Source of the DNA: Granulosicoccus sp045106195
Lineage (GTDB): Bacteria > Pseudomonadota > Gammaproteobacteria > Granulosicoccales > Granulosicoccaceae
NCBI GenBank assembly: GCA_045106195.1
Contig: JBGCEH010000031.1
Span: 8,888-72,887 of the forward strand
Direction: 5' to 3'
Length of the DNA: 64,000 nt
Under the pieces are notes generated by a model. The model searched no databases and had not been told where the DNA came from. It saw only the letters and a program-made list of their open reading frames with translations. Numbering within the stretch: the stretch's first letter is position 1; the number at the start of each line of letters is the position of its first letter. Below are positions 44,720 to 54,075 of this stretch, in pieces. The position numbers were made by a program, and so were the translations under genes.

Positions 44720-44863
44720 GCCGGCATTTAAAACTGTTGACAATCCGGTACAGGAACGCACCCCGCGAAACCTCAGGTTTAACCGGACAGGTAACAGGGA
44801 GGAGTAGAGGACACTAACAAGCTCAGCAGCGGACGCGAACTTAAGCGAGTATCCCTAACACCT

Positions 44864-44880
44864 CCAGACGCCCCGTCTGG
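44864..44880 (-). promoter_or_regulatory. Hairpin between cobalamin riboswitch and btuB
   Basis: CCAGACG (44864-44870) and CGTCTGG (44874-44880) form a perfect 7-bp stem with a three-base loop, just 3' of the riboswitch on the minus strand. No T tract follows, so it is not a classical terminator. It could be part of the expression platform, or a transcript-stabilising hairpin. Confidence 0.4.
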
Positions 44881-44897
44881 CTGTGAGTTGATGTTCC

Positions 44898-45066
44898 AAG
44901 GCAGGTCTCCTGGCTCGTAGTGGGGCACGTCCTGGAATTTCCCGGACGTGCGATGAAATGCCCTTCCCGAGCCTGACGTCAGACTCAGTGGTATTGCATT
45001 ACACATTCACTACTTACAGTTGCGGGGGCAGCCGAGGTCTCTCACCTCGTTCCCTTTTCATCTTGT
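44898..45066 (-). promoter_or_regulatory. Cobalamin riboswitch
   Basis: Read on the minus strand the region has the adenosylcobalamin riboswitch core in order: GGGAACGAGGTGAGAGACCT, then CGGCTGCCCCCGCAACTGTA, an ATACCACTGAGT stretch at the position of the conserved core, CGGGAAGGGCATTTCATCGC, a variable hairpin (CACGTCCGGGAAATTCCAGG), and finally the B12 box AGCCAGGAGACCTGCC at 44900-44915. It controls the minus-strand operon btuB, propeller lipoprotein, btuC, btuD; binding cobalamin should lower expression. Confidence 0.95.
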
Positions 45067-45298
45067 CAGAACCTTGTAACTGCCCGAAGGATACACCGTT
45101 TGAAGCCATGTAACTCGATCAATTGCCTGATTTTTGTGAGTCTGCGTCCGATTGGCAAGGAACGTGACGCAAACTCAAGAGGTTATCTGTGAGTGGGAAC
45201 CCGCCAGTGCGGCACTCTTACTGCAGCTTCAATTGCAGACGAATGTCTCAGGGCCTCTGTCAACCAGCGGACTTATTCGAAACAAGGCAGTACATTGC

Positions 45299-46306
45299 AT
45301 GTTAGATATTAACGATTCCACGATCCTGATCACCGGTGGTACTGGCTCCTTTGGCCACGCCTTTGTCAGGCAGGCACTCGCCATCCACAAGCCGCGACGA
45401 ATCATCGTCTACTCACGTGATGAAATGAAGCAGTGGGAGATGGCTAAAAGCTTTGGTCATGATCCGCGCATCCGTTTCTTCATTGGCGATGTAAGAGATC
45501 GGGAAAGACTGTACCGCGCACTGAATGGGGTTGATTATGTAGTGCATGCGGCTGCAATGAAAATTGTCCCCTCTGCCGAATATAATCCGTTTGAATGCAT
45601 AAAAACCAACATTGATGGTGCCATGAACGTTATCGATGCAGCCATCGATCGCAAGGTCAGGAGAGTCGTTGCCCTTTCCACTGACAAGGCCAGCAGTCCT
45701 TCCAATCTATACGGTGCAACCAAACTGGCGTCAGACAAACTGTTTGTTGCGGGTAATGCTTACAGCGGAGGCATCAGTACACGGTTTGCTGTTGTTCGTT
45801 ATGGAAATGTCATGGGCTCGCGTGGGTCGGTAATTCCTTTTTTTGAAGGACTTCGACAGAAAGGGGAGAGAGTTTTGCCCATTACTGACAAGCGTATGAC
45901 GCGTTTCATGATTACCCTTGATCAGGGAATTGAAGCTGTCTGGGAGGCGTTTACCGACATGGTGGGAGGCGAGATCTACGTTCGCAAGATTCCATCGATG
46001 ACCATCACGGACATCGCAAAAGCCGTTGCACCTGAAGCAGGTCATAAATATATAGGGATACGCCCTGGCGAAAAGCTGCATGAGCAGATGATCAGCGTTG
46101 AGGATTCTTATACAACCTACGAATATGACAAGTACTACAAGATCCTGCCCGCCATTAATCATTGGAATGATGACCCACAGCGTATCAAGAGTGGCGTCAA
46201 AGTCTCAGAGGGCTTCGAATACACGAGCGACAACAATAAGCACTGGTTGAGTGCAGAGGATTTGCGCTCATGGATGGATGTGCCGATACTCAACAAGGCG
46301 GCCTGA
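45299..46306 (+). CDS. pseB: UDP-N-acetylglucosamine 4,6-dehydratase (inverting), PseB
   Basis: A 335-residue short-chain dehydrogenase, first enzyme of CMP-pseudaminic acid synthesis. The NADP-binding loop is ITGGTGSFGHAFV; YSRDEMKQWEMA, RFFIGDVRDRERLYRAL and EYNPFECIKTNIDGAMNVID are typical of PseB/FlaA1; the catalytic STDKA and YGATK are present, and no separate tyrosine-lacking variant is seen. ATG at 45299 gives the family N-terminus; AAGG is 11 bases upstream. The frame extends upstream to 45152 with unlikely content. It is followed two bases later by pseC. Confidence 0.93.
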   Translation: MLDINDSTILITGGTGSFGHAFVRQALAIHKPRRIIVYSRDEMKQWEMAKSFGHDPRIRFFIGDVRDRERLYRALNGVDYVVHAAAMKIVPSAEYNPFECIKTNIDGAMNVIDAAIDRKVRRVVALSTDKASSPSNLYGATKLASDKLFVAGNAYSGGISTRFAVVRYGNVMGSRGSVIPFFEGLRQKGERVLPITDKRMTRFMITLDQGIEAVWEAFTDMVGGEIYVRKIPSMTITDIAKAVAPEAGHKYIGIRPGEKLHEQMISVEDSYTTYEYDKYYKILPAINHWNDDPQRIKSGVKVSEGFEYTSDNNKHWLSAEDLRSWMDVPILNKAA

Positions 46307-46307
46307 T

Positions 46308-47507
46308 ATGGTTGAATCCAGACTTCCCTACGGACGGCAGCACATCAATAAAGATGACATTGATGCCGTTTGTCGGGTGTTGGAATCAGATCTGGTCACG
46401 CAAGGTCCAGTCACCGGACTCTTTGAAGATGCTGTGGCAGCGTATTGTGGCGCTAGTGATGCCGTTGCCGTAAATAGCGCTACCTCTGCTCTTCATATCG
46501 CCTGTAGCGCGTTAGGTGTGGGTGAGGGCGATGTGGTCTGGACAACGCCAAACACCTTTGTTGCCAGTGCAAACTGTGCGCGCTACTGTCTGGCAGACGT
46601 TGATTTTGTGGACATCGATCCACAAACGTACAACATGTGCGCTAAATCGCTTTCCATAAAACTCAAACGCGCTCGAGCGAATAATCTTCCGCTACCCAAG
46701 GTCGTCATTGTTGTTCATTTTGCCGGACAGCCCTGTGACATGCGAACGTTTTCAAAACTTGCTGAAGTGTTCGGGTTTAAACTTGTAGAAGACGCATCGC
46801 ACGCTATCGGGGCCAGGTATCGTGATGAGCCGGTTGGCAATTGCCGCTATAGCGACATCACTGTGTTCAGTTTCCACCCGGTTAAGATAATCACCTCCTG
46901 CGAAGGTGGAATGGCTTTGACCAACAGTCCGGAACTGGCTGACAAGATGCGCCTGTCCAGAAGCCATGGGGTATTTCGTCCTGTTGCAGGCAATGGACGT
47001 GCAACAGATGAACCATGGATCTATGAGCAGGTATTGCTGGGTTACAACTATCGAATGACCGATGTGCACGCTGCACTTGGACTCAGTCAGATGCAGAGGC
47101 TGGACGAATTTGTCCTCAGGCGACAAGCGTTAGCACGCAGGTACTCACACGAACTGGCAAATCTACCCTTCGAACTTCCTGCTCAAGTCAGCTATGCAAA
47201 ATCTGCCTTGCATCTATATCCCATACTGGTATTAGCCGATGAAAGCCAGCGTGCTACGCGTCTTGCGTTGTACGAATTTCTGCAGCATAACGGTCTGGGG
47301 GTCAATGTGCATTACATTCCGGTACACACCCAGCCTTACTATCAGAAACTGGGTTTTGCGCGTGGAGATTTTCCGGTTGCTGAAGACTACTACGAGCGCA
47401 CTATCAGTCTACCTATATTTGGCAGCATGACGTTTGCAGAGCAAGACCGAGTCATCGGTCTATTACATGATTTTACGGCGCAGACCAAAATACGCCTTGC
47501 GGCCTGA
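46308..47507 (+). CDS. pseC: UDP-4-amino-4,6-dideoxy-N-acetyl-beta-L-altrosamine transaminase, PseC
   Basis: A 399-residue PLP-dependent aminotransferase of the DegT/DnrJ/EryC1 family. It starts RLPYGRQHINKDDIDAV, has AVAVNSATSALHIACSALG, the Asp in LVEDASHAIGARY that holds the pyridine nitrogen, and the PLP lysine in TVFSFHPVKIITSCEGG, all matching PseC. It transfers an amino group onto the PseB product. pseB and pseC are adjacent and co-directional. Confidence 0.93.
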   Translation: MVESRLPYGRQHINKDDIDAVCRVLESDLVTQGPVTGLFEDAVAAYCGASDAVAVNSATSALHIACSALGVGEGDVVWTTPNTFVASANCARYCLADVDFVDIDPQTYNMCAKSLSIKLKRARANNLPLPKVVIVVHFAGQPCDMRTFSKLAEVFGFKLVEDASHAIGARYRDEPVGNCRYSDITVFSFHPVKIITSCEGGMALTNSPELADKMRLSRSHGVFRPVAGNGRATDEPWIYEQVLLGYNYRMTDVHAALGLSQMQRLDEFVLRRQALARRYSHELANLPFELPAQVSYAKSALHLYPILVLADESQRATRLALYEFLQHNGLGVNVHYIPVHTQPYYQKLGFARGDFPVAEDYYERTISLPIFGSMTFAEQDRVIGLLHDFTAQTKIRLAA

Positions 47508-47805
47508 ACTGATTCTGGGATTCAGTCAACGACTCGCCCAGCACGGTGGACCGTAATTGCTCAGGGTGTCGCAGTTGCGCACCGGTTTCCCAAGCCTCCT
47601 CACGCTGTGAGTAGAGTCCACGTCTAATGGGAATCAATGGCGCTGCATCAGTATCCGTTGCCAACCCTTTGAAATGCTAGCGCAGTCCTGTTGCAGGCGT
47701 GGATTTTTGATGCAAAAGCGCGATGTTTTGCGCTTACGCTGAAATAACTGAGGTGGTACATCCTGTGGATGGTGCCCTGTGGGAATATTGATAAGTTCGA
47801 TCTGT
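47508..47805. other. 298-base gap between pseC and the Maf-type gene (convergent)
   Basis: No gene is called. A minus-strand frame 47473-47664 (TTG start, 63 codons) reads LIPIRRGLYSQREEAWETGA and overlaps the pseC end; it has some protein-like character but no recognised family, so it is only noted. A minus-strand frame over 47634-47864 is a shadow of the large gene. Confidence 0.4.
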
Positions 47806-50421
47806 TCAATTTCCCATGATAGCTTGCATGGCGCCCGTAATTTTCTCAACGTAGACAGGGTCAATGTCGTTTGATGTTGACACGCTTTCCGGTTTTAAAC
47901 TCTGCAGCAGGAACACGGCTTTCTTGTTCGACGGATAGAGTTCAATATAGGATTCAAGCAATTCGATGGCAAACCTTTTTTGACCACAAAGGTTGAGCAT
48001 TTTTGCGTAACTGACAACATACGAGGGTAGCATTTCACACAGCATACCTAGTGAAATCAGAGCAGAATCGTAGTCTTTGCTGATGTTATAGCAGTGAGTC
48101 ATTCTTACCAGGCAATCTTCAATCAGACGTTGCATGGTCGCCAGGGAGTTAGCGTCGTTCTCCAGATGCGTACTGCATATATCAATCGATGCCTGAAAAT
48201 GATGTACTGCCTCGGGGATATTCTCATCCAGTTGCATTATCAATCCGCCGATAAAGGGCTTGAGAGCCGAGTAAGGCCAGGTATTGTTATCCAGTCTGGA
48301 TTCAATGGCCTGCAACTCTTCCTTGCGCTTGCTTTCGCTGAGAAACACCAGAGACTTCATGACGTTATCAATGCTCATGTTGTTGCCGCGAAGAGCTGCT
48401 TTCGCTGTACGTGATGGCTCATTGAGGGTAGATCTGAACTTCCCGACCGAACGTTGCACCCAGGCTCGATCCTCGGGTGCGACGCGGTGCCAGTTCAGGC
48501 GTTTCCAAAGCAGAATCCGACCGGGGGTCTCATCCTCTCGCCAGCGTACTGCCAGTTCACGGACATTGATGTTGTGATCATGCTCATCGCGGCGCAGCTG
48601 GATTCGCCCCCGGAGATTTTCTATTTGTTCAACGATGGATCGACTACCTTGCTGTATAAGATTATAGTAGTGACGCCCCCAGGCAATCAGTTCGGATTTT
48701 TCCATATCATTGAAGTCTGTGGGGGTCGTTGTCTTACTGAATGCAACGGCACTGTCATAAGTTATTGCAGTAAGGTAGCCGTTGTAGTCGTTTTCAAGCT
48801 GTTTACGAATTTTAGTTAGTTTATTCGAGTACTTCTGAGCATTCAGACCAACATCGGGTGCGTGCATCTTGGCAACCCACGATTTGGCTTTTGAGCATAA
48901 CTGTCGAACCTGGGCAAACTCGTGCGTGGCCAGTTTAAGCTCTCTTTCGAGCTCATCAAGCTGCTCAATGGACACTGTTTTTACTTCTATATCCATATGC
49001 GTTGAGAGGTCTGGTTTTTCCTCGGGCAATTCGACGTCATTAATACTGATGTAAGGGATGGATTCACAACGGGCGGCTTCTTCGCTTACATTAAAAAGGA
49101 CGGGCTTGTAGCGATTGATTAATTTTCCGAGATCATTGAGTGCCTTGACGCTCTGCGCAAGGCCTGCGGAAGTACCCGCAGTACGGCCGTTGTATGTTTC
49201 AACTTTTGCATCGCACATGGTGGGCATTTGCTGGATCATTTGCTCTGGAGAGCCGCTGGAGTGTGTTGTTGCAGATACGCTATAGCACAGGTCAACTCCG
49301 GACATCAGTATCTGGCTGAAGCCAAGTTGCGACAGAACGAAAACAGCTGTATGACTCACCGTAGGGCCAGCAGACATTACCCTGTTTGACATTTTTTTCT
49401 CATCTTCCCATGGTAGTCGTTTGCCCAGTGAGAAGGCAGGTCCTTGCCATTGTTGTAACAATTTTGCAGATACGTGAAAATTGTAGATGAGTGGCACATC
49501 TGTCCATACGATTCCCTTTTTTGAAACCTCATACGAAATGTCATAGGGATCGACTGACACCACCACGTCTGGCTTGAGATCATGCTTTATCAATTTGCCT
49601 GCAATGCGAGATACGGCGGTGACAAACAGCCTGTCTCTGTTGGCAATGACCCAATCCAGATGTAAATCCAGTGATGGCCCCCCACCGAGTACGATCGCTG
49701 TACGATTGGTCCCGAATTCTGTGCTTTTTACAAGTGATACTGTATTATCGGCAGCATTGCGAAACTGCATCTCGGTGAAATCCCGGCGGCTCAGCGTCAC
49801 GCTGATGTCAAGGATTCGCTCGCTGGTTTTTTTCCTGACGTCACTGAGAATAGGCATGTAAAGTCGTGAGTAGTCCGCTGAGGAGGCATTACTCTCGATG
49901 ACACGGATCTGTCCTCCGAGAAGCCATGCCTCATCGCTGCCGTCAAAGATTTCCTTTTGCCATGTGCTATGCCGATGCAGCGAAATTACTGTTTTAGCGT
50001 TTTTTTTGTCGCTGTCTTCTACGTTAAGCAGCCCGCGATATTCGCTGGCAACCAGAGGGTAAACGTCGTCATGTTCGATTATGGCAAATCGGGTGCCACG
50101 ACCTATTTTCAATTGCTTCAGGTACGGGAGTATCAGACCTGAGTCGCTTCCGATGATGAGATACAGCGTGTTGTCGAGTTCAAGATTGTGATTGAGTATA
50201 TTGTCATAAAAATCGCTTGATTTCATAGTAGTGAAATCGGAACGATTTAACTCCTCAACGTACTTCTCGCCCCATTTATTACTACTGAAACTATATGACA
50301 AAGTGATACTCCAGCTAGATACTGTTTGTTGAGAATATTCAATTTGCCTGCCACAGCGTAAGTCCTGTGAACCACTGATGTTAGATTCTGTTATCGGTGT
50401 CGTGTCGTTATTCAAGCGCAA
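47806..50421 (-). CDS. Maf-type motility accessory factor / flagellin glycosyltransferase (DUF115) with TPR-like C-terminus
   Basis: An 871-residue cytoplasmic protein. The middle carries the DUF115/MAF domain: TAIVLGGGPSLDLHLDWVIA (241-260), DLKPDVVVSVDPYDISYE, MSAGPTVSHTAVFVLSQLGF and ILMSGVDLCYS. Maf proteins transfer pseudaminic or related nonulosonic acids onto flagellin. The N-terminal region (about 50-230) resembles the Maf N-terminal domain. After a coiled-coil-like segment (about 490-600) the last 150 residues contain TPR-like helical pairs (SALISLGMLCEMLPSYVVSY, RFAIELLESYIELYPSNKKA). It is longer than most Maf proteins. Location between pseBC and pseIHF supports the assignment. No flagellin gene is in the window. 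Confidence 0.85.
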   Translation of the reverse strand: MRLNNDTTPITESNISGSQDLRCGRQIEYSQQTVSSWSITLSYSFSSNKWGEKYVEELNRSDFTTMKSSDFYDNILNHNLELDNTLYLIIGSDSGLILPYLKQLKIGRGTRFAIIEHDDVYPLVASEYRGLLNVEDSDKKNAKTVISLHRHSTWQKEIFDGSDEAWLLGGQIRVIESNASSADYSRLYMPILSDVRKKTSERILDISVTLSRRDFTEMQFRNAADNTVSLVKSTEFGTNRTAIVLGGGPSLDLHLDWVIANRDRLFVTAVSRIAGKLIKHDLKPDVVVSVDPYDISYEVSKKGIVWTDVPLIYNFHVSAKLLQQWQGPAFSLGKRLPWEDEKKMSNRVMSAGPTVSHTAVFVLSQLGFSQILMSGVDLCYSVSATTHSSGSPEQMIQQMPTMCDAKVETYNGRTAGTSAGLAQSVKALNDLGKLINRYKPVLFNVSEEAARCESIPYISINDVELPEEKPDLSTHMDIEVKTVSIEQLDELERELKLATHEFAQVRQLCSKAKSWVAKMHAPDVGLNAQKYSNKLTKIRKQLENDYNGYLTAITYDSAVAFSKTTTPTDFNDMEKSELIAWGRHYYNLIQQGSRSIVEQIENLRGRIQLRRDEHDHNINVRELAVRWREDETPGRILLWKRLNWHRVAPEDRAWVQRSVGKFRSTLNEPSRTAKAALRGNNMSIDNVMKSLVFLSESKRKEELQAIESRLDNNTWPYSALKPFIGGLIMQLDENIPEAVHHFQASIDICSTHLENDANSLATMQRLIEDCLVRMTHCYNISKDYDSALISLGMLCEMLPSYVVSYAKMLNLCGQKRFAIELLESYIELYPSNKKAVFLLQSLKPESVSTSNDIDPVYVEKITGAMQAIMGN

Positions 50422-50584
50422 GGTTATTTATTGCCAGCTAACTGTCGTTGGACGTTTTATTTTCGTGATGGATATTAATTTGCATTGGTAAGTGTTAGTC
50501 GCAGGGTTCTGAATTCCAGGTGAACAAACCGTCTCGAATCTGGCACACTGACATTGATCAATCTTCTGATGACTGGAATGCACT

Positions 50585-51022
50585 GTGCGAAGTAATCACG
50601 TCTCATTAACACTGCGCAAAGTAACAATGTCTGATCCGGACATAGATGAGCTATTCCAGCTACTCGGCCAACGACAGTACGGTATTAGTCATGTGGCAAT
50701 GCCATCATTTGAGCAGCATCGGGAGTTTGTGTTGTCACATCCTTATCGGGCCTGGATGTTTGTTGAACACGAAGGAGAAACAGTCGGTAGTCTCTATCTG
50801 CTTGAATCGAACCACATCGGTATCAATATGAAGAGTGGATACGCCTGGTGCATAGAAACTGCCATACACCTATTATGCAAGCAGTACGAACCGTTGCCAG
50901 CCATAGCATCCGTCAGATCTGGCAAGTACGCAATTAATGTTGCACCTGAGGATAATGAACAAGTGCGGGCTCTTCAGGACGCGGGAGCGATGCTTATTCA
51001 GCATACGTTTCAAATTCCCTGA
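50585..51022 (+). CDS. GNAT-like N-acetyltransferase in the nonulosonic acid locus
   Basis: A 145-residue protein with a degenerate GNAT pattern: a helix-strand start SHVAMPSFEQHREFVLSHPY, the strand pair AWMFVEHEGETVGSLYLLES, and a late helix plus loop NEQVRALQDAGAMLIQHTFQ. The central acetyl-CoA-binding region (usually RGxGxG/A) is poorly conserved (VRSGKYAINVAPEDNEQ). Similar small proteins occur in sialic-acid-like sugar clusters. It is likely an acyltransferase acting on a nucleotide sugar or a non-catalytic relative. Confidence 0.6.
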   Translation: MRSNHVSLTLRKVTMSDPDIDELFQLLGQRQYGISHVAMPSFEQHREFVLSHPYRAWMFVEHEGETVGSLYLLESNHIGINMKSGYAWCIETAIHLLCKQYEPLPAIASVRSGKYAINVAPEDNEQVRALQDAGAMLIQHTFQIP

Positions 51023-51156
51023 GTTTGTTAACAATGGTATACCTGTGATGGGATGTCAGCAAATGTACAGCTCTTGCACTCTGCTAATTGCTCATCTCAC
51101 GCTTGCTCGACATTACCGGTAAACGTATTTGGACAGGCGTTAGCGTCTGGGTATCT

Positions 51157-51288
51157 CTAAGGGCTGGCAAGTACAACGATCATGGACGCGATGAGCAAAT
51201 GGGCAACAATGGTTACTCCAAATGCTGTTAGCAATAGTTGAGCTTCCCAAGAGCATCTACTCCAATTTCGCTGGAATATTCTTTTCAT
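51157..51288 (-). CDS. Possible 43-residue small membrane protein
   Basis: A short minus-strand frame with a good ribosome binding site (AGAGGTGA, about eight bases before the ATG). It encodes a basic N-terminus MKRIFQRNWSRCSW, then one hydrophobic helix (QLLLTAFGVTIVAHLLIASM, ending at VVLASP). The charge pattern fits a single-pass inner-membrane small protein. No homologue is recognised. It may be real because the Shine-Dalgarno match is strong, but length alone gives no proof. Confidence 0.4.
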   Translation of the reverse strand: MKRIFQRNWSRCSWEAQLLLTAFGVTIVAHLLIASMIVVLASP

Positions 51289-51438
51289 AGTCAATGTCAC
51301 CTCTAGGCACACAGCAGCAAACTCCAGACCTTGTAAAGGAGAGCTAACAGTAGAGTTGACCTGGAAGAGAAAAAAACTGAAGCTGGTCACGGTATGGCGA
51401 GTGTTATGCGCTATTCCGATTGATGGTTACCTCAAAAG

Positions 51439-51470
51439 GCAAAAAGCCCGGCATAAGCCGGGCTTTTTGC
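51439..51470. terminator. Bidirectional intrinsic terminator
   Basis: GCAAAAAGCCCGGC (51439-51452) and GCCGGGCTTTTTGC (51457-51470) form a perfect 14-bp stem with an ATAA loop. On the minus strand it follows the symporter stop (51497) and has a T-rich 3' arm, so it terminates that gene. Confidence 0.9.
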
Positions 51471-51496
51471 TGACTTCCGATCAAGGCGATCGTTGA

Positions 51497-53047
51497 TCAG
51501 GCAAATTTCTTGATCTCGCCAGATTTCAAGCGTGCGCTATATGAAGAAAGCTCCTGCTTGACGATGGACATCAGGAAATACAATCCGGTGATGTTCACCA
51601 CAGCCATTGCGAAAATGGCAGCGTCCGAAAAGTCAATGACCGGACCGAGACTCGCCGCAGCACCAATAACGATAAAGATGCAGAAGATCACCTTGAAAAC
51701 AATCTCCGAAACCTTTCCCTCACCAAATAGGTAGGTCCAGGCTTTCAAGCCGTAATAGGACCAGGAAATCATGGTGGAGAAGGCAAAAAGTACAACAGCA
51801 ATCGCAAGTACATACGGGAACCAGCTAATTGCTGATCCGAATGCTGCTGATGTCAGAGCAACCCCTGAATTTCCGTCAACAGTTGCGATGGCAGCTCCTG
51901 CCTCATTAAGGACATACAGGCCAGTCTCGGGATCAGCGATGAGCTGGTTGGTAATAATGATGACGAGTGCTGTCATCGTGCAGATGACTACGGTATCGAT
52001 CAATGGCTCCAGCAAGGATACAAATCCTTCAGTAATAGGTTCCTTGGTTTTTACCGCTGAGTGAGCAATGGCTGCAGAACCAACACCTGCCTCGTTGGAG
52101 AACGCCGCACGTTTAAAACCTTGTATAAGGGCACCGACAAAGCCGCCGGCAACACCCAGACCTGTAAAGGCGCCTTCAAAAATCTGACCGAAAGCCCAAC
52201 CGATCTTGTCAGCATTCATGAGAATAATGACCACAGCAGCTCCGACATAAAGCAGACCCATAAACGGAACCACTTTTTCCGTTACTTTGGCAATGGACTT
52301 TACGCCACCTACAATAACGGCAAATACGACCAATGCGAAGATAATGCCGGTAATCCAGCCGGGGTAATCTCCTGTGATTCCGGAGATTTGGGCGTGCGCC
52401 TGATTGGCCTGAAACATGTTGCCACCGCCCAGAGCTCCAAGAATGCAAAAGATTGAAAAAAGAATAGCGAGGAATCTACCACCGGGTATTCCGCGTTCCT
52501 TGAACCCCTTGGAGATGTAGTACATCGGTCCACCAGAGACGGTGCCATCAGCGTATTCATTACGATACTTGACGCCGAGCGTACACTCGGTGAATTTCGA
52601 GGCCATACCGAGCAAGCCTGCCAGAATCATCCAGAAGGTTGCACCTGGACCACCAATCCCTATTGCTACCGCTACACCTGCGATATTTCCAAGTCCGACT
52701 GTGCCTGACAGGGCCGTTGTTAATGCCTGGAAGTGACTGACTTCACCAGCGTCGTTGGGATCGGAGTAGTCACCCTTGACCAGCGATACAGCGTGGCCAA
52801 ACCAGCGAAGCTGAACGAAAGCGAAATAGATAGTGAAAATGCTGGCCGCAATCACTAGCCATAATACAATCCAGGGGAAACTGGTGCCTGGAAGAGGTGC
52901 GAATATGAAACTGACAAATGGCCCGGTGGCATCAGCGAACATGGCGTTCACTCTGGCGTCAAGACTCTCGGCTTCCTGCGCGAGGGCAGGTGCTGACGCG
53001 ACGAGAGTGACTAATCCTGCCAGACAGAATCGATAGAGATTTCTCAT
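51497..53047 (-). CDS. Sodium:alanine/glycine symporter (AGCS family)
   Basis: A 516-residue inner-membrane symporter of the AGCS family. Signatures are FQALTTALSGTVGLGNIAGV, AIGIGGPGATFWMILAGLLG, GTVSGGPMYYISKGFKERGI and the substrate-region FKRAAFSNEAGVGSAAIAHS. It takes up alanine or glycine with sodium. An N-terminal signal-like segment ending near ASAPALAQE precedes the first core helix, as in many marine homologues. It is followed by a strong terminator and sits 21 bases downstream of the universal stress protein gene. Confidence 0.93.
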   Translation of the reverse strand: MRNLYRFCLAGLVTLVASAPALAQEAESLDARVNAMFADATGPFVSFIFAPLPGTSFPWIVLWLVIAASIFTIYFAFVQLRWFGHAVSLVKGDYSDPNDAGEVSHFQALTTALSGTVGLGNIAGVAVAIGIGGPGATFWMILAGLLGMASKFTECTLGVKYRNEYADGTVSGGPMYYISKGFKERGIPGGRFLAILFSIFCILGALGGGNMFQANQAHAQISGITGDYPGWITGIIFALVVFAVIVGGVKSIAKVTEKVVPFMGLLYVGAAVVIILMNADKIGWAFGQIFEGAFTGLGVAGGFVGALIQGFKRAAFSNEAGVGSAAIAHSAVKTKEPITEGFVSLLEPLIDTVVICTMTALVIIITNQLIADPETGLYVLNEAGAAIATVDGNSGVALTSAAFGSAISWFPYVLAIAVVLFAFSTMISWSYYGLKAWTYLFGEGKVSEIVFKVIFCIFIVIGAAASLGPVIDFSDAAIFAMAVVNITGLYFLMSIVKQELSSYSARLKSGEIKKFA

Positions 53048-53067
53048 TTATTGTTTTCCCTTGATGA

Positions 53068-53505
53068 TTAAGCTACTACCGTAACCGGCAGAGTAGCGTT
53101 CATGACGAGATTGCCGGTAGAGCTACCAAAGATTCTTTTTGCGAATCCGCCTTCCGAACTTCGGCTGACGATAATCTGTTGTGCCTTGTGTTCAACGGCA
53201 ATGGCATTCAACGTATCCGCCACGTCGCCGTGCTTTACCAGACCACGTGCCGTGATGTTTTTGTCTGTCAGGTTTTTAACAGCAGGGGCAACGACTCTTT
53301 CTGTTGCCATCGAAATTTCCTCTTCACGCCGCTTGTGGCGTTGAGCGTTCTCTTCAGCAGTCTGGAACGAAAAAGGTGACCATTCAATGACATAGACAAC
53401 AAGAATTTCCGCATCTTTCATCAGCTCTGCCATGTGGATGCCATACGCCAGAGCGCGTTCGCCGGAGCTTTCGCCATCCAGCCCAACTACTAGTGTTGTA
53501 CTCAT
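53068..53505 (-). CDS. Universal stress protein, UspA family
   Basis: A 145-residue Usp domain protein. It begins STTLVVGLDGESSGERALAYG, and ends with the nucleotide-binding loop ISRSSEGGFAKRIFGSSTGN in the form VSRSSEGGFAKRIFGSSTGN then LVMNATLPVTVVA; the GxxG-9x-G(S/T) motif suggests ATP binding. Its start at 53505 is preceded by GAGGT at nine bases. The closeness to the amino acid symporter suggests co-regulation. Confidence 0.9.
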   Translation of the reverse strand: MSTTLVVGLDGESSGERALAYGIHMAELMKDAEILVVYVIEWSPFSFQTAEENAQRHKRREEEISMATERVVAPAVKNLTDKNITARGLVKHGDVADTLNAIAVEHKAQQIIVSRSSEGGFAKRIFGSSTGNLVMNATLPVTVVA

Positions 53506-54075
53506 ATACAGGTCTACCTCTAAGTCAGTGAGAGCGAATATCACTGCTAATCACGTGAAAATGAAATGTCAGATCATGTCCTTCGACGTTACCGTAACGC
53601 AACCGTGTATAGATACCTACTCTTTTTTATAGATTGTCATAATCGAGAAATTTAATACCTGGCTTTCTGGTGCTCGAGTAAAGCTTTGATTTATCACTAT
53701 AAATAGAAAATACTTTTGTAGAAATTTTGAATTTGTGGAAAAAAAATATTTTTTAGCTCGCAGGCAATGACAGTATCCTGACACCCGTTGTTCAGGACAT
53801 TTTAATAATTCACCGTGTTGCGTGAGGCAGCGACAGTAACGCTGGCGGTTCAATGCAAGAGTGTCGCTGTATTAGGAATCACCGTACGCTGGTGCCATTC
53901 GGCGAGCATTGAAAGCTGGAAAAGCTCGGTTGAGTGGTGTGTTGTCGCATTTGGGCCAGAATGCGTCGATAACGGGGCCGAGAGTTTTTGGCGAGTTAAA
54001 GATTTTATGCTAAGTGCGAGGTGTCGGTGCTAACGCTCACCTTGTCGAGCCAGGCCTACACGCACATTTATGTGC
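53506..54075. other. 570-base AT-rich gap
   Basis: No supported gene lies here. The part from about 53620 to 53760 is clearly AT-rich, with runs such as GGAAAAAAAATATTTTTTAG, and contrasts with both neighbours. A plus-strand frame at 53815-54033 has no protein-like features. The AT tract probably holds the promoter of the stress-protein/symporter pair or a site for a nucleoid protein. Confidence 0.5.

Noticed and set aside
53815..54033. 72-codon plus-strand frame in the AT-rich gap
   Set aside because: No ribosome binding site, no domain features; composition looks non-coding.
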